Source: Oleiphilaceae bacterium
Lineage (GTDB): Bacteria > Pseudomonadota > Gammaproteobacteria > Pseudomonadales > Oleiphilaceae
Length of the DNA stretch: 64,000 nucleotides
Reading direction: 5' to 3'
Assembly (NCBI GenBank): GCA_022447365.1
Contig: JAKVBL010000009.1
Coordinates: 62,001 to 126,000, forward strand
The position numbers and the translations under genes were made by a program. Numbering within the stretch: position 1 is the stretch's first letter; each line of letters begins with the position of its first letter. Below are positions 9,089 through 17,633 of this stretch, in pieces. Below the pieces are notes generated by a model that was not told the DNA's origin, searched no databases, and worked only from the letters and a program-made list of their open reading frames with translations.

Positions 9089-9821
9089 TCGCCATTGGGA
9101 CGATACTGCGAGGTTGAGAGACTCTCGCTGTCCCTGGGAATGCTCCCCAGCTTACTAGTGCTAATTTCTTACCTTGCTCAATCGGCAGCGACTCATGCGA
9201 GAAAACGTGATTAGAAGGGAAAATAACAAGGTCGCCGCGTTTTGGCTGATATGTGTAGTTCAAACCCTTGAAGTATAAGCCCCCACCAACATAATCATCG
9301 TTAAGATAGATCAGCATACTGAAGTCCCGATCAATAAACCTATAGAATTGTTTCGCCTGTTGGCAGAATTGGTCAGAGTCTGCGTGTATTCCGTATTTTC
9401 CGCCAGGACCGTAACGAAGCAATTGCGCTTCCTCAAACCATTGCGCATTAAGGCCGCCTGATATTTCCACAAGGTACTCGCTGCAGGCACGCTTAAACCA
9501 ATCATTGGCAAGCGCGCGCTTTTTGCCTAAGTCGACATTTTGAGTGACACGACTCTCGTGACGTTTGTAGACACGTTTGTTAGAGGTTGATTTGGCTGTG
9601 TCTACAACAGTGAGCCATTCTCTTTTTTGTTTCTCAGCAAATCGAATGAAACTATTGCACTCAGATGCGCTCAAAAAGTTATGGACTACTTTAATACTTT
9701 TTGGTGTTTGTTTTTCTTCAATTGAACTACCACAGCATTCACCAAATGCTTTTTGCGAACGGCAGTAGCAAGGCTTGGTGGTGTCGAAGTGGAATGTCGG
9801 CACATAATGTTTTTGTTGCAT
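9078..9821 (-). CDS. 2-oxoglutarate/Fe(II) dioxygenase with SEC-C-like N-terminus
   Basis: A 247-residue protein with two parts. Residues 18-31 form a SEC-C-type zinc motif (C18-x-C20 ... C29-C30-G). Residues about 42-230 are a prolyl-4-hydroxylase-like double-stranded beta-helix: the iron ligands H146 and D148 (HAD) and H209, and K219 ten residues later as the likely 2-oxoglutarate carboxylate anchor. YGPGGKYGIHAD and GGLYFKG are typical of the P4Hc fold. It probably hydroxylates a protein or small substrate; the zinc motif might bind protein or nucleic acid. An AGGGG site precedes the ATG. The upstream spacer carries the palindromes at 9934-9987. Confidence 0.82.
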   Translation of the reverse strand: MQQKHYVPTFHFDTTKPCYCRSQKAFGECCGSSIEEKQTPKSIKVVHNFLSASECNSFIRFAEKQKREWLTVVDTAKSTSNKRVYKRHESRVTQNVDLGKKRALANDWFKRACSEYLVEISGGLNAQWFEEAQLLRYGPGGKYGIHADSDQFCQQAKQFYRFIDRDFSMLIYLNDDYVGGGLYFKGLNYTYQPKRGDLVIFPSNHVFSHESLPIEQGKKLALVSWGAFPGTARVSQPRSIVPMATNQ

Positions 9822-9933
9822 GATAAACCCCTAGTCAAAACTACAGCGAAATTCGCTTTTTCTTATGGATATTGCTTATCTAACTCAGGAGTGCATTTTA
9901 TTGACTAAGAAAAGTTTAAAAACCTGTTGTGGA

Positions 9934-9987
9934 TGGAATGTATGTTCCATACAGGGAACAGTTTGCAAGGGGTTTTTGCTTTGTTCC
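9934..9987. promoter_or_regulatory. Nested palindromes, possible operator
   Basis: The divergent spacer 9822-10087 contains TGTATG-TTC-CATACA (9939-9953, perfect 6+3+6), overlapped by TGTTCC-N6-GGAACA (9943-9960), and a third TGTTCCATA at 9982-9990. Such dyads are typical of dimeric repressor or activator sites. The target could be the oxygenase gene (start 9821, reverse) or the small gene at 10088 (forward). An ORF at 9865-10086 covering this region lacks a ribosome binding site and was not accepted. Confidence 0.4.
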
Positions 9988-10087
9988 ATAAATGGTTTCA
10001 ATTGTTGCTATTTTGCGCATAGAGTACGCATTTGGGTGTCGGAATGGATTGCACCAAAATTGAGATTTTTAGAGGCAAGAGAATAAT

Positions 10088-10294
10088 ATGTCTGGATCGA
10101 AGAACATAAAAGAAGCTGAAGTTATTAAGGCGGGTTGCGGTATTCGTTATGACCCTGAGCAATTAGGGACCGATACCGAATTCGATTTTAGTGCTGCACA
10201 AGATCTGCTAAAACCTGAAGAATTGAATGACGGAAAAACGGCTAACGAGTCTAACAAGAAAAACGTAAGAGAGAGCCCCAATAGCAAATGCTAA
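10088..10294 (+). CDS. Small hypothetical protein, 68 residues
   Basis: I do not recognise this protein. It is hydrophilic, with no signal peptide or membrane segment. An early GCGIRYDPEQ segment is followed by an acidic middle (TDTEFDF, DLLKPEEL) and a Lys/Asn-rich tail ending in Cys. An AGAGG lies 12 bases upstream of the ATG, a bit far, with an AAGAGA closer. It stands in the gap between the oxygenase and the diguanylate cyclase genes. Coding is plausible but not certain. Confidence 0.45.
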   Translation: MSGSKNIKEAEVIKAGCGIRYDPEQLGTDTEFDFSAAQDLLKPEELNDGKTANESNKKNVRESPNSKC

Positions 10295-10393
10295 GACTAG
10301 AAAAATGAACAACTATTCATAACTCTATGTGAGCGTACTTCAGTCTTTGCTCTAGACTTAGAAGATAGTAGGTTTCGACGATTAGGAGTAGCT

Positions 10394-11425
10394 GTGGCTG
10401 ATGTTAATCAGTTGGTAGAGCGGGCGAAAGCAAATGAATTAATCGCCCAGAATTTGTTTGAGATTGAAGTAGAAATCATGAATATCGCAAGATGTACCGA
10501 TTTCTTTGATCAGTTGCTATTGATGGTGCATGAAAAGTTCGCAGTAGAGCATGTTTGGGTGACGATTGTTGATGTTCCTGCAAATGAGCATTTCATCCAT
10601 GCCCTGGAGGACTTAGAAAGCCAAGATCATCAAGAGCACTATCAAAAAGTGACGATGCTTGATTTCTTGCAAGCAACCAAGAGTACAAAACAGCCGATTT
10701 TGAAAAACCAGCAACTCCAAAAGTGGCGAGGTTTAATCCCCAAAGCTTTGCGCGATCAGATTGCTTCACTTGCAATGTTGCCGATTGTCGTAGAGAAAAA
10801 AGTAGTCGGTGCATTGATGTTAGGCTCTCCAAATGAAGCTCGTTACTCCCCTGATAAAGACCATTTTTTCTTAAGACAGCTTGCCGTAAAGGTGTCGCTT
10901 TCACTTATTGGTGTATGGGCGCGCGAGCGAGTTGGATTTTTAGCGACAAGAGACCCCTTGACGCATTTGCGTAATCGCAGAGAAATGGAGGAGGCGTTAA
11001 GCCAAGAGCTAAGTCGTCATCAGCGACAAGGTGCTGACTTAGCTTTGATGTTCATAGATTGTGATGACTTTAAGCAGGTTAATGATGTTTATGGTCACGA
11101 GGTAGGAGACCTTTATTTAAAGCACGTTGCCAATTTGTTGTTGGAAACCACGAGAAAGAGTGACTTGGTGTTTCGATTTGCAGGTGATGAATTTGTGATA
11201 ATTCTACCTTATCAAGCCCAAGAAGGAGCTGATATTATTGCTTCGAGGATTCGGGAGCAGGTGATCGAGACGCCAATGCCTTGTGAGAATGGCAGCATTC
11301 AAGCTAAGCTGAGTTATGGCGTTGTTTCAACAGAAACCTTGGCTAAGTATGATGGTCGTTCATTGCTTAAGGCGGCAGATGAAGAGCTATATAAAATGAA
11401 GGCTTTAAAGCCTAAGTCTCGTTGA
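10394..11425 (+). CDS. Diguanylate cyclase with DUF484/GAF sensor domain
   Basis: The start is GTG 10394, five bases after AGGAG. The N-terminal half (about residues 10-180) resembles the GAF-like DUF484 family: an LIAQNLFEIE start, the ASLAMLPI strand and an FLRQLAVKVSLSL helix. The C-terminal GGDEF domain begins at DPLTHLRNRR. Its signature is AGDEF (263-267), an allowed variant of GGDEF, and the inhibitory I-site RxxD (R254-D257) is five residues ahead. It should therefore make cyclic di-GMP from two GTP under product feedback. It is cytoplasmic; no membrane segment is seen. Its stop codon directly abuts that of the convergent AraC gene. Confidence 0.88.
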   Translation: MADVNQLVERAKANELIAQNLFEIEVEIMNIARCTDFFDQLLLMVHEKFAVEHVWVTIVDVPANEHFIHALEDLESQDHQEHYQKVTMLDFLQATKSTKQPILKNQQLQKWRGLIPKALRDQIASLAMLPIVVEKKVVGALMLGSPNEARYSPDKDHFFLRQLAVKVSLSLIGVWARERVGFLATRDPLTHLRNRREMEEALSQELSRHQRQGADLALMFIDCDDFKQVNDVYGHEVGDLYLKHVANLLLETTRKSDLVFRFAGDEFVIILPYQAQEGADIIASRIREQVIETPMPCENGSIQAKLSYGVVSTETLAKYDGRSLLKAADEELYKMKALKPKSR

Positions 11426-12445
11426 TTATCTGTTCAAATTCCTGAATTCTTGAGGACTTACTTTTGTCCATTTCTTAAAACTTCTATAGAAACTCCTTTC
11501 GTCTTTGTACCCTAAATTGTAGGCGATATCGATCACTGATAGATCGGTATCAAGCAAGAAGTGTGTCGCTCTTTCTTCTCGGGCTTTTCTTAAAATCTCT
11601 CTGTAACTTGTACCTTCAGCATCAAGTTGGCGCTGTAAATGTCGCGTTGATGTATTGAACTCTTGGCATATTAGCTCTTTGCTCGCGATTCCTAACTGTA
11701 GGTGCGCTTTAACGGAGCGAAGTATTTGGTCTTTTAAGGTTTCTCCATCAAATTTAAGTTGCGATAAGCTCGTTCGTACTTTTCCTTCTAAGCTGCTTTT
11801 CGGGGAGTGCTGTTTTGATACGAGTGGGATTCTCAGCAGTTCATTTGATAGTTCGATTCGATTACTTGTTTGATCAAAAAATACCGGTGCAGAAAATACC
11901 TGTTCATAGGTTTGTTGTATGGAATGCGCAGGTTTAGGTCTTGTCAGATATACACCACTTGCCGAAGCTTTGCTGTTTGTTAGCCAACGTGCAAAAAGTG
12001 TCCAACTTGCAAGTACGTTGTCGATCATGTGCGGCACAATTAACGAGGTTGTGTAATTGCAGTGCCACACTAACGCGAGATGACTTTCTGTTCGTTGTAT
12101 CTCTGTCGTCCCCATATCTCCGACAAGTCTCTCAAATAAAGGGATTCGAGAGATGGCTTGTCCTAGAGTTTCACTTTGCTCAATCAGTGCGCCAAGCAAA
12201 TTATACGAATGGCTTTGTACATACAGTGCGCTGCTTAAGCCCATAATCGGGTCGTTAGAGAGATGCAGAAGGCTAGTTAAAAACTGTTGGAACTGCTGTC
12301 CAGATATTCTTCCTTCTTCAGATTGTTCGACGTTGTTCGTGAGCTTTAGATCAGCCAAAAGATCGACGGTATCAATGCGTTTGGCATCTGCGTAGCGAAG
12401 GTACTGCTTTAGTGCCGCAATAGATGCAAACCCTAAGTGTTTCAT
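11426..12445 (-). CDS. AraC-family transcriptional regulator
   Basis: A 339-residue regulator with an N-terminal Arabinose_bd-like sensor domain (about 20-205; YLRYADAKRI, SHSYNLLGALIEQS) and a C-terminal AraC HTH domain (about 250-338; IASKELICQEFNTSTRHLQRQL, then DIAYNLGYKDERSFYRSFKKW). This architecture is that of the OruR/ArgR-like subgroup. It is divergent from the FAD-oxidase/GlpD-like/FGGY operon across only 102 bp, so it very likely controls that operon. From memory, Pseudomonas aeruginosa has the same arrangement at PA3024-PA3027. The effector is unknown; a lipid-derived glycerol compound is a reasonable guess. Confidence 0.88.
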   Translation of the reverse strand: MKHLGFASIAALKQYLRYADAKRIDTVDLLADLKLTNNVEQSEEGRISGQQFQQFLTSLLHLSNDPIMGLSSALYVQSHSYNLLGALIEQSETLGQAISRIPLFERLVGDMGTTEIQRTESHLALVWHCNYTTSLIVPHMIDNVLASWTLFARWLTNSKASASGVYLTRPKPAHSIQQTYEQVFSAPVFFDQTSNRIELSNELLRIPLVSKQHSPKSSLEGKVRTSLSQLKFDGETLKDQILRSVKAHLQLGIASKELICQEFNTSTRHLQRQLDAEGTSYREILRKAREERATHFLLDTDLSVIDIAYNLGYKDERSFYRSFKKWTKVSPQEFRNLNR

Positions 12446-12458
12446 AATAAAAATAGAT

Positions 12459-12474
12459 TGTCCGAAAATGTCAG
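12459..12474. promoter_or_regulatory. Direct half-sites between AraC gene and its target operon
   Basis: Two copies of TGTC[C/A]G (12459-12464 and 12469-12474) lie 10 bp apart, one helical turn, 14 bp upstream of the AraC start codon and about 75 bp before the FAD-oxidase start. Closely spaced direct half-sites are common for AraC-type regulators. The motif is short, so this is suggestive only. Confidence 0.3.
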
Positions 12475-12547
12475 TGATATTCTACGTTAAGTTTTTATGA
12501 TGCATCCATAGTAATTCATTGTTTAGAACAAATCGGTAGGTGAAAAA

Positions 12548-14152
12548 ATGCGACGTTGGAATGGTTGGGGTGATGAAGCAAACAAAATGGATTTACCAGA
12601 ATCTGGGGATGCATTTTTGCTAGAGCATGTTGGTCAAGCTACCCCTCTTGCTGATGCAAGTCTCGATTCAGTATTGGCACAAGTGCCGTCATCTCGATTG
12701 CCTGACCATCGATTGATTAATACAGATCCGGATGTTCGTGTGCGTCACGCTCGTGGTCAAAGTCTTCCTGATTGGTTGGCGATGCGCAGTGGTCAGTTTG
12801 AATTCTTCCCAGATGGTGTGGCTTTCCCTGAGACAAAAGACGAGATAGCAGAACTTCTTAGTTTTGCCTACGACAACGATATTGTTGTGATTCCTTATGG
12901 AGGCGGCACAAGTGTTGCAGGCCATATCAACCCTTTCCAAAGCGATAAGCCGATCTTAACCTTAGCGCTAACGCGAATGAATCGCCTAACCGATATCGAT
13001 GATTCAAGTTTGATCGCGACATTTGGAGCAGGAACGCCGGGGCCTCTAGTTGAATCGCAGCTTCGTGCAAAGGGTTACACTCTGGGGCATTACCCACAGA
13101 GCTTTGAACTATCAACAGTTGGCGGTTGGGTGGCGAGTCGCTCTAGTGGACAACAATCATTGCGCTACGGGCGTATTGAACAAATGTTTGCAGGTGGTTC
13201 GATTGAAACACCGAGAGGACGTCTAGAGATTCCAACAATTCCTGCATCATCAGCAGGGCCAGATGTAAGAGAAATGATCCTTGGTTCGGAAGGTCGTATG
13301 GGTGTTATTAGTGACGTGAAAGTGCGTGTCACTCCATCGCCAATTCAAGAAGACTTCTATGTTATCTTCTTCCCAACTTGGAATCAGGCTAAAGCCGCGG
13401 CACGTCATCTAGTGCAAGCGAAAATTCAACTCTCTATGCTTCGCCTTAGCAATGCGATCGAAACCAAAACGCAGCTCGCATTGGCAGGGCATCCTGGTCA
13501 AATTGCCTTGCTTGAGAAGTTCTTGTCTTGGCGAGGTGCCGGTGAGGGCAAGTGCATGATGACATTAGGTGTAACAGGTATGCCTGATCAATGTCGTTCT
13601 GCGCACAGACTAATGAAGCGTTTAACTCGTCCATTAGGCGGCGTTTACACCGGCTCATATCTAGGTAAGAAATGGGCTGCGAAACGTTTCACCATGCCGT
13701 ATCTGCGAGAAGCGTTATGGGAAAAAGGATATATGGTCGATACGCTTGAAACGTCTACAGACTGGAGCAATGTCGATAACTTACTTGATAAGATCGAAGC
13801 GAATTTACGGAAATCTCTGCAAGACAAAGGTGAGAAAGTGCATGTGTTCACGCACTTGTCACACTTTTATTCTCAAGGTTCCAGTATCTACACGACTTAT
13901 GTATTCCGTGCAGCAGATACTTACGAAGAAACTCTTGCTCGCTGGAAAACTCTGAAAACAAGCACTTCTGAACTTATTGTGAACAATGGCGGAACGATCA
14001 GTCATCAACATGGAGTTGGCAAGGATCATGCCCCCTATTTGCCAACGGAGAAGGGTGAGTTAGCCATGGGTATGATTCAATCTCTTTGTGATCATATGGA
14101 TGAGAAAGGGCTATTGAATCCAGGAACGCTGCTGCAAGAAAAGGCAGAGTAA
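12548..14152 (+). CDS. FAD-binding oxidase similar to alkyl-DHAP synthase
   Basis: A 534-residue FAD-linked oxidase of the vanillyl-alcohol-oxidase type. The PCMH-type FAD domain shows IPYGGGTSVAGH (about 118-129), and ELSTVGGWVASRSSGQQSLRYGRIEQM closely follows the pattern of alkylglycerone-phosphate synthase (AGPS). The C-terminal region carries GGTISHQHGVGKDH, the AGPS-type histidine motif. AGPS swaps the acyl chain of acyl-DHAP for a fatty alcohol to make ether lipids; whether this homologue does that, or oxidises a related glycerol compound, is unknown. TAGGTGA precedes the ATG. It is the first gene of a three-gene operon with the GlpD-like and FGGY genes. Confidence 0.85.
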   Translation: MRRWNGWGDEANKMDLPESGDAFLLEHVGQATPLADASLDSVLAQVPSSRLPDHRLINTDPDVRVRHARGQSLPDWLAMRSGQFEFFPDGVAFPETKDEIAELLSFAYDNDIVVIPYGGGTSVAGHINPFQSDKPILTLALTRMNRLTDIDDSSLIATFGAGTPGPLVESQLRAKGYTLGHYPQSFELSTVGGWVASRSSGQQSLRYGRIEQMFAGGSIETPRGRLEIPTIPASSAGPDVREMILGSEGRMGVISDVKVRVTPSPIQEDFYVIFFPTWNQAKAAARHLVQAKIQLSMLRLSNAIETKTQLALAGHPGQIALLEKFLSWRGAGEGKCMMTLGVTGMPDQCRSAHRLMKRLTRPLGGVYTGSYLGKKWAAKRFTMPYLREALWEKGYMVDTLETSTDWSNVDNLLDKIEANLRKSLQDKGEKVHVFTHLSHFYSQGSSIYTTYVFRAADTYEETLARWKTLKTSTSELIVNNGGTISHQHGVGKDHAPYLPTEKGELAMGMIQSLCDHMDEKGLLNPGTLLQEKAE

Positions 14153-14156
14153 GACC

Positions 14157-15815
14157 ATGGCGCTGTCATATTGGTCTCCTGGTTGGAGAGATCAAACCCT
14201 ACAATCTCTCTCAAACGGACAGTCATTTGACTTGATCGTTGTTGGAGGTGGTATTACTGGAGCGGGTATTTATCGAGAGGCGACGGCGAAAGGGTTAAAG
14301 GTTTTACTCGTTGAGCAAAAAGATTTTGCTTGGGGAACATCGTCTCGTTCTTCGAAGATGGTTCATGGAGGCTTGCGCTATCTCGGTAAAGGGCAATTCG
14401 GATTAGCCAAAGACTCTGTGACTGAGAGACAGAAACTCATGGAACAGCTTAAGGGGCTTGTTGATCCACTTCCTTTTCTGATGGGGCATTATAAAGGTGG
14501 TTTTCCCGGGCCTTGGATTTTCGATAAATTGTTGGCGATCTATGACTTGTTTGCAGGAAAGCGATATCGACAGTTTGTGAAGTCTCAGGTAAATGATTTT
14601 TATGCGCCGGGCATGAAACAGAGAGAGCTGCTAGGCGCGACTCGTTTCATGGATGCCGTAACTGATGATGCTCGCTTAGTAATGCGTGTCTTGGCTGATG
14701 GGAATGAGCAGGGCGGTATTGCTCTTAATTACCTCAAAGCAACGGGTGTTATGCGCTCAGGTTCAGAAGTTGAGCGTAATACAAAAGTGATTGGCCTGTA
14801 TTTAAAAGACGAGCTCAGCGGCAAAGAACTTCAAGTTCAAGCTAATGCTGTGGTTAACGCCAGCGGTGCCTGGACGGATGAACTTCGTCAAATGCTTGGT
14901 AATAAGAAAAGCATTCGACCTTTGAGAGGAAGTCACCTAGTTATTCCATTCTGGCGTCTACCGGTCGCCTTTTCCGTTAGTTTTTTCCATCCGAAAGACA
15001 AGCGACCAGTATTTGTTTTTCCTTGGGAAGGTCAAGTCGTGATCGGTACAACAGACCTTGATCATCATAATACTATGTTGAGCGAGGCATCGATTACGGA
15101 AAATGAAGTCACTTATCTTTTGGATGCAGCGAATTCACAGTTTGATCATGCAGCACTGAAGCGTGAGGACATTATCTCTTCTTGGTCCGGTGTGCGGCCA
15201 GTTGTTGTTGATGAATACAGTGCTGAGGATGTTGCTGCTACGAACAAACCATCAGACGAGAAACGTGAGCATATGGTTTGGGATGATGCAGGGTGTATCA
15301 GTATCGCCGGCGGCAAACTCACGACATTTCGCTTGTTAGCGCTCGAAGTATTGCGTGCAGCTCAACCTTATTTACAAAACAACCTTTCCATATCGGATTT
15401 AGATGCGCCTTCAGATTTTAGTGAGTCCGATGAATCTGTGTTGATTGGCGACCATAAACTATCGAAGCAACGCCGTCAGAGGCTCGTTGGCCGTTACGGT
15501 GATATTGCTAATCAGCTTGTGGAGCAAGCAGATATTGATGATTTAACGCTGTTAGGCAACACTGAAGTTTGCCTCCAAGAATTATTTTGGGCGTGTGAGA
15601 ACGAAGCCGTTGAGCATTTAGATGATCTTCTTTTGAGACGTGTACGGATAGGGATGTTGTATCCGGAAGGCGCGATTCATTTGATTCAGCCATGGACAGA
15701 GTTATTGCGCGAGCGTTTACAGTGGCCTATTCAAAAATGGGATGAAGAGTGGCATAGATATAAAAATATCATTGCGGATCACTACAGCCTTCCGAACCAA
15801 AAGGAGTGCGTGTGA
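14157..15815 (+). CDS. GlpD-like FAD-dependent glycerol-3-phosphate dehydrogenase
   Basis: A 552-residue GlpD-family enzyme. The N-terminal FAD-binding motif is VVGGGITGAGIYREA, followed by GTSSRSSKMVHGGLRYL, a family signature. RPLRGSHLVIP and GTTDLDHH mark the substrate domain and ISIAGGKLTTFR the C-terminal FAD contact; a DAO_C-like helical domain follows. The expected reaction is oxidation of sn-glycerol 3-phosphate (or a derivative) to dihydroxyacetone phosphate with electrons passed to quinone. It begins four bases after the AGPS-like stop codon and overlaps the FGGY start by four bases (GTGA), so the three genes are translationally coupled. It is probably not the main glpD because glpF and glpK of the usual kind are absent here. 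Confidence 0.87.
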   Translation: MALSYWSPGWRDQTLQSLSNGQSFDLIVVGGGITGAGIYREATAKGLKVLLVEQKDFAWGTSSRSSKMVHGGLRYLGKGQFGLAKDSVTERQKLMEQLKGLVDPLPFLMGHYKGGFPGPWIFDKLLAIYDLFAGKRYRQFVKSQVNDFYAPGMKQRELLGATRFMDAVTDDARLVMRVLADGNEQGGIALNYLKATGVMRSGSEVERNTKVIGLYLKDELSGKELQVQANAVVNASGAWTDELRQMLGNKKSIRPLRGSHLVIPFWRLPVAFSVSFFHPKDKRPVFVFPWEGQVVIGTTDLDHHNTMLSEASITENEVTYLLDAANSQFDHAALKREDIISSWSGVRPVVVDEYSAEDVAATNKPSDEKREHMVWDDAGCISIAGGKLTTFRLLALEVLRAAQPYLQNNLSISDLDAPSDFSESDESVLIGDHKLSKQRRQRLVGRYGDIANQLVEQADIDDLTLLGNTEVCLQELFWACENEAVEHLDDLLLRRVRIGMLYPEGAIHLIQPWTELLRERLQWPIQKWDEEWHRYKNIIADHYSLPNQKECV

Positions 15816-17383
15816 GCGATACAATACTTGCCATCGATAACGGAACGCAGTCTGTTCGTGCATTGCTTTTTGATCGAAACGGAGAATTGTTAGCAAAGTC
15901 GAAAGTTGAAATTGAACCTTATTTTTCGGTGCACCCAGGTTGGGCCGAGCAAGAGCCTGAAATCTATTGGCAGGCTTTGGTTGATGCTTGTTCTGCGCTA
16001 TGGGGTGAAATGGCAAATTTAGGTCTTAATAAGGGTGATATTGCTGGAGTGTCGGTCACGACACAGCGCGGCACCATGGTGAATCTTGATAAAGGTGGTA
16101 AGCCATTACGACCTGCCATTACTTGGCTGGATCAGCGTAATTCAAAAGCCCTCGGGCATTTGCCAAAGCTGCATGAGCTAGCATTTAAAATGGCTGGCGC
16201 TAAAGATCTTGTTGAGCGCTATCAAGCACGTGCACAGTATCTTTGGATAGCATCCAACCAACCAGACATTTGGGAAAAAACGGATAAATATCTCAATCTA
16301 TCTGGCTTTCTAAACTATCGCTTGTGCGGTGACTTTGTCGATTCTCTTGCCTCGCAAGTCGCATATTTGCCTTTCGATTATAAAGGCTTGAAGTGGTCCG
16401 CAGAGAGTGATTGGCGTTATCGTTTGCTTCCTGGATTTAAACAAGAGTTATTCCCTAAGCTGTATCGCCCAGCTACGGTGATGGGGCAAGTTACCATCGA
16501 TGCTCAAAATATGACGGGTATCCCTGCTGGAGTACCACTGATTGCTTCCGCATCAGATAAAGCATGCGAGATTCTTGGTTCAGGTGGTCAGTCAGATGAT
16601 GTGGCATGCATGAGTTATGGCACAACGGCCACAATCAATACAACAAGTAAAAAGTACATAGAACCTATTCGATTCATGCCTGCATATCCATCGGCAATCC
16701 CAGATCATTATTGCTCTGAAATTATGATTTTTCGCGGATTTTGGATGGTTAGTTGGTTTAAAAATGAATTTGGACTTCGTGAGCAAGCAATGGCCGAGGC
16801 GCAGAATGTTAGCCCAGAGAGTTTGTTCGATGAGCTAGTGAACGCTGTGCCGCCCGGGTCAATGGGATTGATGCTGCAACCCTATTGGACGCCGGGTGTG
16901 CGAGATCCGGGGCCTGAGGCTAAGGGGGGCATTATTGGGTTTGGTGATGTGCATACTAGAGCACATGTTTATCGCGCTATTCTGGAAGGCTTGGCTTATG
17001 GTCTTCGTGAGGGGATGGAGCGTTTAGAAAAACGCAATAAGCAAAAAATTAAACTCCTAAGAGTCAGTGGTGGTGGTTCGCAAAGTGATGCAGCTCTGCA
17101 ATTAACGGCTGATATTTTTGGCTTGCCCGTAGAAAGGCCACATACCTATGAAACTTCTGGTTTAGGTGCGGCGATGGATGTTGCTGTTGCGCTGGGATGG
17201 TATAGCGATTGTCATACAGCTATTGCTGGTATGACGCGAGTTGGTAAGCGATTTGAGCCTAATCACGAAACGCATATTACCTATAACCGTTTATACAATG
17301 AGGTGTATTTGAATATGTATAAGCAGTTACGGCCCTTGTATCGTTCTATTCAAGATATTACCGGCTACCCTGAGAAATCTTAA
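15812..17383 (+). CDS. FGGY-family carbohydrate kinase
   Basis: A 523-residue sugar/polyol kinase. I place the start at GTG 15812 because AAGGAG (15801-15806) is five bases upstream; GTG 15806 would overlap that site. The N-terminal phosphate motif is AIDNGTQSVRALLFD, with PGWAEQEPEIYW and SVTTQRGTMV, and the C-terminal FGGY domain has LLRVSGGGSQSDAALQLTADIFGLPV. Glycerol, xylulose and related polyols are usual substrates. With an AGPS-like oxidase and a GlpD-like dehydrogenase upstream, phosphorylation of a glycerol or alkylglycerol compound is the natural inference. It ends the operon. Confidence 0.87.
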   Translation: MSDTILAIDNGTQSVRALLFDRNGELLAKSKVEIEPYFSVHPGWAEQEPEIYWQALVDACSALWGEMANLGLNKGDIAGVSVTTQRGTMVNLDKGGKPLRPAITWLDQRNSKALGHLPKLHELAFKMAGAKDLVERYQARAQYLWIASNQPDIWEKTDKYLNLSGFLNYRLCGDFVDSLASQVAYLPFDYKGLKWSAESDWRYRLLPGFKQELFPKLYRPATVMGQVTIDAQNMTGIPAGVPLIASASDKACEILGSGGQSDDVACMSYGTTATINTTSKKYIEPIRFMPAYPSAIPDHYCSEIMIFRGFWMVSWFKNEFGLREQAMAEAQNVSPESLFDELVNAVPPGSMGLMLQPYWTPGVRDPGPEAKGGIIGFGDVHTRAHVYRAILEGLAYGLREGMERLEKRNKQKIKLLRVSGGGSQSDAALQLTADIFGLPVERPHTYETSGLGAAMDVAVALGWYSDCHTAIAGMTRVGKRFEPNHETHITYNRLYNEVYLNMYKQLRPLYRSIQDITGYPEKS

Positions 17384-17459
17384 GCAAATAAAACGCTTCA
17401 GTGCGCAAGCAAGGAGCGTTGTTAAATTCTTTTGCGAATTAAATATTCCCGTAAAAAGA

Positions 17460-17486
17460 GTGAAGCGTCTAAAGTAGACGCTTCAC
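17460..17486 (-). terminator. Intrinsic terminator, reverse strand
   Basis: A perfect 12-bp stem (GTGAAGCGTCTA / TAGACGCTTCAC) with a three-base loop. On the reverse strand it is followed by CTCTTTTTAC, so it best fits the end of the response-regulator gene at 17634-18584. On the forward strand no T-run follows. A second, weaker inverted repeat (AACGCT 17392 / AGCGTT 17415) may serve the FGGY gene. Confidence 0.7.
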
Positions 17487-17633
17487 CAAATCGGGATACT
17501 TTATATAATCCACTCCTTAAGTCTAAAGCTTGGAATTAAAAGCGCTGTTTCTTAAATGTCACACTTTTGTTACAGCTTGTTTTCGGGTTGCACGATTAAT
17601 AATCAAACTGGTTTTTTATTGAGCAAATGCCCG

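Noticed and set aside
9865..10086. 73-codon ORF upstream of the small gene at 10088
   Set aside because: No ribosome binding site, odd Cys-rich composition, and it covers the palindromic control region.
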